Positions 1 to 6,254 of a stretch of DNA of 7,140 bases are shown here, in pieces; position 1 is the stretch's first letter; every line of letters starts with the position of its first letter. Location of the stretch: NCBI GenBank assembly GCA_902826505.1, contig CADEFG010000254.1, forward strand, positions 1-7,140, read 5' to 3'. Below the pieces are notes generated by a model that worked only from the letters and a program-made list of their open reading frames with translations, was not told where the DNA came from and searched no databases. Origin of the DNA: an uncultured Acidobacteriota bacterium (GTDB lineage Bacteria > Acidobacteriota > Blastocatellia > Pyrinomonadales > Pyrinomonadaceae). Both the position numbers and the translations under genes were made by a program.

Positions 1-8
1 AGAGTTGT

Positions 9-48
9 GCAAACGACTCGATTGTTTTTCAAAGCTCGAATCGTTTGC
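9..48. other. Imperfect hairpin of unknown role
   Basis: Bases 9-21 pair with 36-48 (12 of 13 positions, one C/A mismatch at 17/40), leaving a 14-base loop. The outer 8 bp are perfect (GCAAACGA/TCGTTTGC). It lies past the end of the acyl-CoA synthetase gene, and no run of T follows the stem on either strand, so it is not a canonical intrinsic terminator. It may be a transcript 3' end structure, a small repeat, or part of a feature extending left of the window. No gene is visible between 1 and 149. Confidence 0.35.
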
Positions 49-133
49 GCCAAATTATTACTGGAAACCATATTGCGGTGAAAACTGGCAACCCTATCCG
101 TAATTTGAGCGTTAAAATTAATAACTTTCCAAT

Positions 134-161
134 GAATTGCGTTTAGGCGTTAACGCAATTC
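134..161 (-). terminator. Possible 3' hairpin at the end of the acyl-CoA synthetase gene
   Basis: GAATTGCGTT (134-143) pairs perfectly with AACGCAATTC (152-161), giving a 10-bp stem with an 8-base loop. The stop codon of the synthetase gene (150-152) and its last three codons lie inside the hairpin. On the minus strand the stem is followed by mixed sequence without a U-tract, so it lacks half of an intrinsic terminator. It could still protect the mRNA 3' end or contribute to termination with other factors. It is the last structure in block A. Confidence 0.35.
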
Positions 162-1691
162 GCGCTTCAAAATCTTGCCGGTCGCGGTCATCGGCAGGCT
201 TTCGAGGAATTCGACAAAGCGCGGGTATTTGTAGCTTGCCATATTTGCCTTGCACCATTCGATGATTTCCGTTTCGGTTAGTTCGACGCCGTCTTTTTTG
301 ACGATATACGCCTTGATCTCTTCGCCGTGTTCGTTGCTCGCGACGCCGACGATCGCACAAAGTGAAACGCCTTCGTGCGTCATCAAAACTTCTTCGAGTT
401 CGCGCGGATAGACGTTAAAACCGCCGCGCAGGATCATATCTTTGACGCGGTCGGTGATGTAAAGATAACCTTCGGCGTCGCGCCGTCCGATGTCGCCCGT
501 GTGAAACCAGCCGTTGCGAATCGCAGCTTGGGTCGCTTCCGGGCGTTTGTAATAGCCTTTCATCACGCAATGCCCGCGAATCGCGATTTCGCCTAAGCTT
601 CCTTCGGGCACGTCGTCGCCGTTTTCGTCAACGATGCGCACCTCGACGCCCCAGACCGGAAAACCGATCGAACCGGCTTTCGATTCGCCGTATTTATTAA
701 AAACCGCGACCGGCGAAGTTTCCGACAGTCCGTAACCTTCGACCATTTTCGTGTTGAATTTCGCTTCAAAACCTTTTAAAACCTCGACCGGCAAGGGCGA
801 ACCGCCCGATTTGCAAAGCCGCAGATTTTTGGAAATTCTTTCGAGATCGAACCGATCGGCGTCCGCGTAATTAAAAAGCGCCCAATACATCGTCGGGACG
901 CCCGCAAAGATCGTCACGTCGTGTTTTTCCATCAAAGTGAGCGCGTCTTCGGGCGTAAACCTGGGCAGCAGTACGAGCGTTGCGCGGTTATAAAATCCGG
1001 CGTTCATTTGAACGACCTGCCCGAACGAATGAAAGAGCGGCAATGTGATGAGATGAACGTCCGCATCGCGGCGCGGATACATCGTGTCGGAAAGCCGCGC
1101 GTTCAAAACGACGTTCAAATGCGTCAGTTCCGCGCCTTTCGGCTGTCCGGTCGTGCCCGAAGTGTAAAGAATGACCGCCGTGTCGGTTTCGCTCGTTGTT
1201 TCGGATTCAAACTCGGTCGGCTCGTTTTCGATGAATTGCCAGAAGGTTTGTGTGTTTTCGTAAGGCGATTCGGCTTTCGGATCAAGGGTCAGAAGAACAA
1301 AATTCTCGCATGCGTCGGTGTTTTGGAAACCTTTAAAACCTTCTTCCCCGAGCGGCAATTCCTTTGAGCCTTCAAAGCAAAAAAAAGCGCGCGCGTCGGA
1401 ATCGTCTAGGTGATAAGCGATCTCGCGCGATTTGAACAAAATATTGAGCGGCACGACGACCGCGCCCGCCTTTAAAATGCCGTAATAGATGATCGGGAAA
1501 AACGGCAGATTCGGTGATGAGAGCGCGACCTTTTGTCCTTTTTCGATGCCGAGTTTTTTTAAGCCATTGGCAACCTGATTGGCTTTCGCGTTGATTTCGG
1601 CATAAGTAAAACGCATTTCGCCGCAAATGACGGCGGTTCTGTCCGGCACATTGCGTGCGCTGTCTTCGAGTAAAACGGCAAGATTTAGCAT
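150..1691 (-). CDS. Long/medium-chain fatty-acid--CoA ligase (FadD-like, AMP-binding)
   Basis: This 513-residue protein belongs to the ANL (AMP-binding) superfamily, which activates a carboxylate with ATP to an acyl-adenylate and transfers it to coenzyme A. The phosphate-binding loop YTSGTTGQPKG is at 176-186, the adenine-binding motif EGYGLSET at 318-325, the ribose-binding HTGD ending in Asp400, the hinge region RGGFNVYPRELEE at 422-434, and the C-terminal catalytic lysine in TATGKILKREL is Lys506. Length and motif order are those of a complete, active FadD-type enzyme. No signal peptide or membrane segment is seen, so it is probably cytoplasmic or peripherally membrane-bound. The ATG at 1691 gives a normal family N-terminus, but no Shine-Dalgarno sequence precedes it. 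It is downstream of the acyl-CoA dehydrogenase across an 89-bp palindrome-filled gap and is probably co-transcribed with it. Chain-length preference cannot be read from sequence, and other carboxylate substrates (for example aromatic acids) are possible. Confidence 0.92.
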   Translation of the reverse strand: MLNLAVLLEDSARNVPDRTAVICGEMRFTYAEINAKANQVANGLKKLGIEKGQKVALSSPNLPFFPIIYYGILKAGAVVVPLNILFKSREIAYHLDDSDARAFFCFEGSKELPLGEEGFKGFQNTDACENFVLLTLDPKAESPYENTQTFWQFIENEPTEFESETTSETDTAVILYTSGTTGQPKGAELTHLNVVLNARLSDTMYPRRDADVHLITLPLFHSFGQVVQMNAGFYNRATLVLLPRFTPEDALTLMEKHDVTIFAGVPTMYWALFNYADADRFDLERISKNLRLCKSGGSPLPVEVLKGFEAKFNTKMVEGYGLSETSPVAVFNKYGESKAGSIGFPVWGVEVRIVDENGDDVPEGSLGEIAIRGHCVMKGYYKRPEATQAAIRNGWFHTGDIGRRDAEGYLYITDRVKDMILRGGFNVYPRELEEVLMTHEGVSLCAIVGVASNEHGEEIKAYIVKKDGVELTETEIIEWCKANMASYKYPRFVEFLESLPMTATGKILKRELR

Positions 1692-1701
1692 AGTTTTAAG
1701 A

Positions 1702-1789
1702 ATTATTTGACAATAGATTACACGGATTACACAAATAATTTAAATTAATAAATAATCCGTGTAATTTGTGTAATCCGTTGTCAAATAAT
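1702..1789. repeat. Imperfect palindrome with 9-bp internal repeats, between two genes
   Basis: Bases 1702-1740 are complementary to 1751-1789 at 32 of 39 positions, with a 10-base AT-only loop (1741-1750). The outermost 12 bp (ATTATTTGACAA) are perfect. Each arm contains a tandem 9-bp period of the form NNATTACAC, for example GATTACACGGATTACAC at 1716-1732. The right arm overlaps the last codons and stop (1781-1783) of the acyl-CoA dehydrogenase gene, and the left arm ends 10 bp before the synthetase start. On transcription this would form a long AU-rich hairpin between the two reading frames. It could be a REP/MITE-like intergenic element, an mRNA processing or stability structure, or a partial attenuator. 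No U-tract follows the stem in the direction of transcription. Confidence 0.85.
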
Positions 1790-3430
1790 GGTTTTTACCA
1801 TCGAACGTGCAATTATATTTTCGACCTCAACGCCAAACGGCAAAGCTCCGAAGCTCAAATTTTTATCGTCCGCAAGTCGTGCGCGGCAAAACGCTTCCGA
1901 AACAAAACCGGGCGCGGTTTCGAGTAAAACGGACGCTTGCAGACCAAGCGCGAATTTTTCAACGATTGTGCGGGCGCGATATTCGAGATTGTCGGCGTTT
2001 GAAAATTCATCTTTTAATTTCAACAAAAACTTATCAAAAAAATCATTCAAGCCTTTCGCTTTATCCAGCTCATTAAAAACCGCTTCGATTGATTTGGGCT
2101 CTTTCTGTACGGCGCGCAAAACGTCGAGACATTGGACATTGCCCGAACCTTCCCAGACCGAATTGACCGGAATATCGCGGTACAGGCGCGGCAGCACCGA
2201 ATCTTCCGTGTAACCGTTGCCGCCCAAAACTTCAAGCGCTTCGCCGATTGCAAAAACAGCGCGTTTGCAATTCCAGAATTTTCCGATCGCCGTCGCGGCG
2301 CGTGTAAAGAGTTTCGCTTCTTCATTAAATTCGGATTCATCAAATCCGCGCGCGAGGCGAAACCCGAGCGCGGTCGCCGCTTCGGACTCCAAAGCCAAAT
2401 CCGCCAGCAGGTTTTGCATCAAGGGTTGTTCGATCAGTAATTTACCAAACGCTTGACGGTATTGGCAATGATGAATGCTTTCAGCCACCGCGCGTCTTAA
2501 GCTCGCGGCAGAACCGACCGCACAATCAAGCCGCGTGTGGCGCACCATTTCCATGATATTCGCGACACCGCGCCCTTCTTCGCCAATGATTTTCGCGTAA
2601 GAAGCGTGAAATTCGACTTCGCTCGATGCATTCGATTTATTGCCGAGCTTGTCTTTAAGTCGCTGAAAATATAATTTGTTGACTTCGCCGTCGGGCGTAA
2701 AACGCGGCATCAGAAAACACGATAAACCATTTCCTGTCTGCGCCAAAACCAAAAATGCGTCGGACATCGGCGCCGAGCAAAACCATTTTCTGCCCGTAAT
2801 TTTATAGTCACCTTTGTCGTTCAGTTTTTCGGCAAAAGTAATATTGGCGCGAACGTCCGAGCCGCCCTGCGGTTCGGTCATCGCCATTCCGAACGTCGCG
2901 CCGCGTTTTTCCCGGGCGGGCAAAAATCGCGCGTCGTATTCATTTGAAAGCACTTTCGGCAGCCAAAATTTCGCGATTTCAGGTTCGATCTTCAAACTCG
3001 GCAGAGCGGCAAAAGTCATCGTCAAAGGACAGCTCGTCCCTTCGTCCACTTGCTGTTTGATAAACGCAAGCGCCGAACGCGCGACATATTTTCCTGCCTT
3101 TTCACTCGTCCACGCAAGGCTGTGCGTTTCGTTTTCAACCGAAATCCGCATCAATTCGTGATACGCCGGATGAAATTCGACTGTATCAAGGCGATTGCCG
3201 AAACGGTCGTGAGTTTTCAAAACAGGCAGATTTTTATTCGCCAGATTCCCGAGTTCGAGCGTTTCGGCGCGTCCTAAATGAGCACCGAATTGCGCGGCGT
3301 TTTCATTATTCCACGCGCCGCCGTTGGCTTCGACGGCAATTTTTAAGGCTTCGTCAGACGCAAAAAGATTGTAGTTTTCTAAGATCGGCGGCTGATTATA
3401 AGATTTATTGAAATCAAAATCCTTCGGCAT
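1781..3430 (-). CDS. aidB: AidB-type acyl-CoA dehydrogenase family flavoprotein
   Basis: This 549-residue protein has the AidB layout: an extra N-terminal domain (about 1-170, with NQPPILENYNLF at 12-23, LKTHDRFGNRLD at 71-82 and VEFHPAYHELM at 84-94), then the acyl-CoA dehydrogenase middle and helical domains. The FAD/substrate loop MTEPQGGSDV is at 184-193, GRKWFCSAPMSDAFLVLAQ at 213-231, the RQAFGK motif at 325-330, LGGNGYTE at 402-409, and VWEGSGN at 425-431, whose Glu427 matches the catalytic-base position known in AidB. E. coli AidB is induced by alkylating agents, binds FAD and DNA, and has weak isovaleryl-CoA dehydrogenase activity. Here the gene sits with an acyl-CoA synthetase, so a role in acyl-CoA oxidation is equally plausible. 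The ATG at 3430 fits the family start and no Shine-Dalgarno sequence is visible. The last codons lie inside the downstream palindrome, so the final residues (TII) are probably repeat-derived. Confidence 0.9.
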   Translation of the reverse strand: MPKDFDFNKSYNQPPILENYNLFASDEALKIAVEANGGAWNNENAAQFGAHLGRAETLELGNLANKNLPVLKTHDRFGNRLDTVEFHPAYHELMRISVENETHSLAWTSEKAGKYVARSALAFIKQQVDEGTSCPLTMTFAALPSLKIEPEIAKFWLPKVLSNEYDARFLPAREKRGATFGMAMTEPQGGSDVRANITFAEKLNDKGDYKITGRKWFCSAPMSDAFLVLAQTGNGLSCFLMPRFTPDGEVNKLYFQRLKDKLGNKSNASSEVEFHASYAKIIGEEGRGVANIMEMVRHTRLDCAVGSAASLRRAVAESIHHCQYRQAFGKLLIEQPLMQNLLADLALESEAATALGFRLARGFDESEFNEEAKLFTRAATAIGKFWNCKRAVFAIGEALEVLGGNGYTEDSVLPRLYRDIPVNSVWEGSGNVQCLDVLRAVQKEPKSIEAVFNELDKAKGLNDFFDKFLLKLKDEFSNADNLEYRARTIVEKFALGLQASVLLETAPGFVSEAFCRARLADDKNLSFGALPFGVEVENIIARSMVKTII

Positions 3431-3515
3431 TATTTTAAAATTTTTAGCATTGGGAAAAGCGATATTTTGCTGACAAGTTTAGCATATCTGCCGAAAATAT
3501 ATTAATTTGTTGGAA
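3431..3515. promoter_or_regulatory. Divergent intergenic region, presumed promoters for both directions
   Basis: This 85-bp AT-rich stretch separates the minus-strand acyl-CoA dehydrogenase from the plus-strand DUF123 gene, so promoters for both should lie here or just inside the genes. The octamer TTTAGCAT occurs twice in the same orientation (3443-3450 and 3478-3485), 35 bp apart. CTGACA at 3470-3475 (plus) and TTGTCA on the minus strand (3476-3471) resemble a -35 box, but neither has a convincing -10 at the usual spacing. Promoter presence is inferred from gene orientation; exact boxes and any operator role of the octamers are not established. Confidence 0.4.
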
Positions 3516-3920
3516 ATGATGGATTCAGGTTGTTATCAGCTGAAAATAAAAATCAAGAAAAATATCTCGCTAAAAATCGGGGCGCTAAATTTGTGCCGGT
3601 TCAAAAAAGGTGACTATATTTATACCGGCAGTGCGATGAAGAATCTCGGCAGACGCATTGCGCGGCACCAAAGAAAAGATAAAAAACTGCATTGGCATAT
3701 TGATTATCTACTTGCACATCAGGAAGTTATACTTTCAGAAGCGATTTGCTATCCTTCCAAGATCAAGGAAGAATGTCACTATAATCAACTTCTTCTGAAA
3801 GGCGGAGCCGAAGTGCCGATTTTGGGATTTGGCTCGTCTGATTGCCGAATCTGCCGCGCGCACCTTGTGAAAGTCACCGCAAAAACAACTATCAAAAATG
3901 AGCATTTTTACGACAAATAG
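3516..3920 (+). CDS. DUF123 / GIY-YIG-like nuclease-family protein
   Basis: The product (134 residues from the ATG at 3516) matches the DUF123 pattern, a family placed within the GIY-YIG nuclease-like fold. Recognisable blocks in order are GCYQLKI near the N-terminus, YIYTGSAM followed by LGRRIARHQR, KLHWHIDYLL, EECHYNQLLL, then GFGSSDCRICRAHL near the C-terminus. The YIYTG block corresponds to the YIG part of GIY-YIG, and the RR and conserved His/Asp residues fall where the family has them. In archaea related domains are sometimes fused to endonuclease III, so a DNA-repair link has been suspected, but the function is not established. In-frame starts are TTG 3507, TTG 3510, ATG 3516 and ATG 3519; none has a good Shine-Dalgarno, and I chose the first ATG. 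It is the only plus-strand gene here, convergent with the lipase gene across 30 bp with no visible terminator. GC is lower than in the neighbouring metabolic genes. Confidence 0.85.
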   Translation: MMDSGCYQLKIKIKKNISLKIGALNLCRFKKGDYIYTGSAMKNLGRRIARHQRKDKKLHWHIDYLLAHQEVILSEAICYPSKIKEECHYNQLLLKGGAEVPILGFGSSDCRICRAHLVKVTAKTTIKNEHFYDK

Positions 3921-3950
3921 CATCGAACAACGAGCCGAATTAACACATCG

Positions 3951-4733
3951 TTACCGCTCTGTGTTCTGATTCAAGCGTGAAGCGATCAGTTTATAAACCT
4001 GAAAATTATAAACCAAGCCGACGTGCGTTCCGGTCACTTCAAAATTATTTTCTTCAAAACGCGAGCGGCAGTTTTTCCAATCGACGATGCCGTCCGATTT
4101 TGTGTAGATCGCGGTTTGGCGCACCTTTTTCGGCAAGAAATGATGCAGCGCCGTCATTGTCGCGCAGTGGCAATGACCGGTGTAGCAGTTCGGATAATCG
4201 GTTTTGTCGGTTTTGTTGAAAATTCGCTGGCGGATTCTTTTCGACATTTCGATCACTTTCGGGTGCGAGCGAACGCCGCGAAAAGGCGAGCCGAGCGTCG
4301 TTACGGATTCGATCAGATCCGGGTATTGCGTCGCCGCCGAACGCGAGAGCACGCCGCCCAGACTATGTCCGATGAGATGAACTTTTTTGCCGGTTTCCGC
4401 AGAAGCGCGTTTGACGGTCGCAACCAGTTTTTCGTTTAGCGTATTTAAACAATCGGCGTTCCAGCCGATGCCGGAAAGATATGGTTTATAGCCGATGCGC
4501 CCGAGCCACAGATAAAGCTCGTAGAGATAAAAATCCGAACCCAAGAAACCCGGCACGACGATCACCGCCGAACCATCGCCCTGCGGCACGCCGAACCCGA
4601 AATAAACGGGCGAAATATGAAGCAAAGTCCAATCGACGCCGACCAGTGACTCAAACCAGATCGGCAGCGCGTGTTCGCGCATTTCCTTGTCAAAACCGGT
4701 GATAACTTCGAGTTCGTTTTCTAAAATGTCCAT
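3951..4733 (-). CDS. Alpha/beta-hydrolase lipase/esterase
   Basis: This 260-residue protein is an alpha/beta hydrolase of the triacylglycerol lipase/esterase type. VIVVPGFLGSD at 57-67 supplies the oxyanion-hole strand and loop, LIGHSLGGVLS at 120-130 holds the nucleophile Ser124, SDGIVDW at 213-219 offers the acid (Asp214 the likelier choice over Asp218), and GTHVGL at 235-240 supplies His237. The catalytic triad therefore looks complete. No signal peptide or transmembrane helix is seen, so an intracellular enzyme acting on stored or membrane lipid esters is likely. The frame stays open to an upstream ATG at 4793, but those 20 extra codons come from the palindromic repeat and do not resemble a hydrolase N-terminus, so I place the start at 4733. 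The stretch CYTGHCHC (183-190) is unusually cysteine-rich and might bind metal or form disulfides. The gene follows the WS/DGAT gene, suggesting synthesis and mobilisation of neutral lipids together. Substrate is unproven. Confidence 0.85.
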   Translation of the reverse strand: MDILENELEVITGFDKEMREHALPIWFESLVGVDWTLLHISPVYFGFGVPQGDGSAVIVVPGFLGSDFYLYELYLWLGRIGYKPYLSGIGWNADCLNTLNEKLVATVKRASAETGKKVHLIGHSLGGVLSRSAATQYPDLIESVTTLGSPFRGVRSHPKVIEMSKRIRQRIFNKTDKTDYPNCYTGHCHCATMTALHHFLPKKVRQTAIYTKSDGIVDWKNCRSRFEENNFEVTGTHVGLVYNFQVYKLIASRLNQNTER

Positions 4734-4818
4734 AAAAATAACTGATAACTGATAATGGATAATTGATAATGTCAGTGGATTTTTATTATCCATTATCCAT
4801 TATCAGTTATCAATTATT
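4734..4818. repeat. Long palindrome of inverted heptamer arrays between WS/DGAT and lipase genes
   Basis: Bases 4737-4771 consist of five tandem 7-bp units of the form GATAAYK (first one degenerate), and 4784-4818 carry five similar units inverted. The arms match at 32 of 35 positions around a 12-base loop (4772-4783). The right arm overlaps the stop codon of the WS/DGAT gene (4817-4819). The left arm ends 3 bp before the lipase ATG and, read on the minus strand, runs into five T residues (complement of 4734-4738). A WS/DGAT transcript would therefore carry an AU-rich hairpin followed by a short U-tract exactly over the lipase ribosome-binding region. It may be an expanded tandem repeat or MITE-like element, and may lower lipase expression. 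Confidence 0.88.
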
Positions 4819-6253
4819 AAGCGTTTGCGCTCGCGGTTTGGTTTTCCATTTTGATGACAACCATTTTCAAGTCTTCAAAAACCTCGTCGAGAATCTCTTT
4901 GAACTTTTCAACATCTTTCATCGCCTGTCCGTCAGATGACAAACCGAAGTGGAGAGTTTGATTATAACTCAAAATCGCGCAGCCTAAACCCAAACCGTAA
5001 CCGACCGGGACATACGGATATTGAATGAGCATTTTTCTGCCGGCGAGATAGATCGGGACTTGCGGACCCGGAACATTCGTCGCGACCATATTAAACGGCG
5101 GGAACGGCAGTTCGGCGAGCGCGCCGATCACAGATTGCATCGGCGCGGGCATCATCGTGTAAAGCGATCCCAAAGTCAGCAAACCTTCGGCGAGTTTGGC
5201 GGTTTTCATCAAATTTGTTTTCTGATGAACGTGCTGAAACCGGGTCGGCAGATTTTCAACGTCGAGCGGAATTTCGACGGGCAGAATCGAGATGATATTG
5301 CCGAGCGCGCCGCGCTGTTCTTTTTGCCGCAAACTGACCGGAACCATAAAACGGACGATCTTGTCTTTGATCGATTGCCCGTGAAATCTGACATACCGCG
5401 CCACCGACTCGCTGAGCAATGTCAGCACGACGTCGTTGACCGTGCCGCCGAGAACATTTCTAATAATTCGCGCTTCGGCAAACGAAAACTCGCTCCAGGC
5501 AAGCCGCCGTTCGCCCGAGCACGCACCGTTGAACGGCAGCATCGGCGGCGGCGTCGCCACTGCCGGAAGAACCTGGCTCAGATGAGGCAAGGCTTCGAGA
5601 TTCTGCGGATTCGTCAGATTTGAAGCAATATGCATCAAGCCGCCCTGCATTTCCATCAAACGTGCCGAAGTTTCCTGCATCGCGCCGAAAACCGAATCGA
5701 GAAACATCTGCGCCATATCTTTTTTCGGTTTTTCTTCTTTTGTCACGGCTGGTTTTGGCGGCGCGATCGTGTCAGGCGTGATGTCGAACAAGATCTTCAT
5801 CAGATCAACGCCCGAAATGCCGTCAACCATACAATGATGAACTTTCGCGATCATCGCCGAACGTCCGCCTTCGACGTTTTCGACGAGGTGAAGTTCCCAG
5901 AGCGGTTTCCGCCGGTCCATTACTTCGGTCATCAATTCGCCGGCGAGCTTGATCAGATCTTTCTGGTTGAAAGCCTTTTTTTGTTTGACCTTGAAAATAT
6001 GTTTGTTGATGTCGAAATCTTCGTCCGATTCCCACGTCGGATGCGCGAGATTAAACGGATCGGGCACGACCTTTTGCAGATAGCGCGGAATCAGATGCAG
6101 ACGCGCATCAATATGTTTGACCAGATCGCGGTGCGTGAGCTTGCCTTCAAAAATGCTCGTCGAGCCGATATGCATCGGACATTCTTTTCTCTCAAGATAA
6201 AGAAATGCCGAATCAAGTGATGAAAGACGGCGATTTAATGTTGGCTGGCTCAT
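4817..6253 (-). CDS. Wax ester synthase / diacylglycerol acyltransferase (WS/DGAT)
   Basis: This 478-residue protein is a bifunctional WS/DGAT-family enzyme that transfers the acyl group of acyl-CoA to a fatty alcohol (wax ester) or diacylglycerol (triacylglycerol), normally at the inner membrane face where lipid droplets form. The start SSLDSAFLYLERKECPMHIG (11-30) is the family signature. PLWELHLVE is at 117-125 and the catalytic HHxxxDG motif HHCMVDG at 139-145, with His140 the expected base. TVNDVVL at 271-277 and TNVPGP at 392-397 mark the C-terminal domain, and length is normal. No gross defect is visible. A proline/lysine-rich linker lies around 164-180. The ATG at 6253 is preceded by GGAG at good spacing, and the upstream HEAT-like gene stops one base before it, suggesting coupled translation. 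The lipase follows downstream. Wax ester versus triacylglycerol as main product cannot be told from sequence. Confidence 0.93.
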   Translation of the reverse strand: MSQPTLNRRLSSLDSAFLYLERKECPMHIGSTSIFEGKLTHRDLVKHIDARLHLIPRYLQKVVPDPFNLAHPTWESDEDFDINKHIFKVKQKKAFNQKDLIKLAGELMTEVMDRRKPLWELHLVENVEGGRSAMIAKVHHCMVDGISGVDLMKILFDITPDTIAPPKPAVTKEEKPKKDMAQMFLDSVFGAMQETSARLMEMQGGLMHIASNLTNPQNLEALPHLSQVLPAVATPPPMLPFNGACSGERRLAWSEFSFAEARIIRNVLGGTVNDVVLTLLSESVARYVRFHGQSIKDKIVRFMVPVSLRQKEQRGALGNIISILPVEIPLDVENLPTRFQHVHQKTNLMKTAKLAEGLLTLGSLYTMMPAPMQSVIGALAELPFPPFNMVATNVPGPQVPIYLAGRKMLIQYPYVPVGYGLGLGCAILSYNQTLHFGLSSDGQAMKDVEKFKEILDEVFEDLKMVVIKMENQTASANA

Positions 6254-6254
6254 T

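Noticed and set aside
921..1367. Plus-strand open frame of 148 codons
   Set aside because: Antisense to the acyl-CoA synthetase, whose motifs are intact in the minus frame.
3467..3503. Sigma-70 promoter CTGACA / TATATT on the plus strand
   Set aside because: The spacing of 22 bp is too long and alternative -10 hexamers at 17-18 bp match poorly.
3921..3950. Bidirectional terminator between the convergent DUF123 and lipase genes
   Set aside because: The repeated CATCG at both ends is direct, not inverted, and no stem with a T-tract is present.
4734..4793. Upstream ATG at 4793 as the lipase start
   Set aside because: The extra 20 codons are translated heptamer repeat and do not match hydrolase N-termini; the ATG at 4733 is preferred.
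4737..4818. CRISPR-like array
   Set aside because: Units are 7 bp without spacers and the two halves are inverted relative to each other.
5021..5623. Long plus-strand open frame of 200 codons
   Set aside because: It lies antisense to the well-supported WS/DGAT gene, its product is Arg/His-rich with no family resemblance, and it is explained by the codon bias of the opposite strand.
5630..6220. Plus-strand open frame of 196 codons
   Set aside because: Antisense to the N-terminal half of WS/DGAT, low-complexity Arg/His/Phe-rich product, no start signal.
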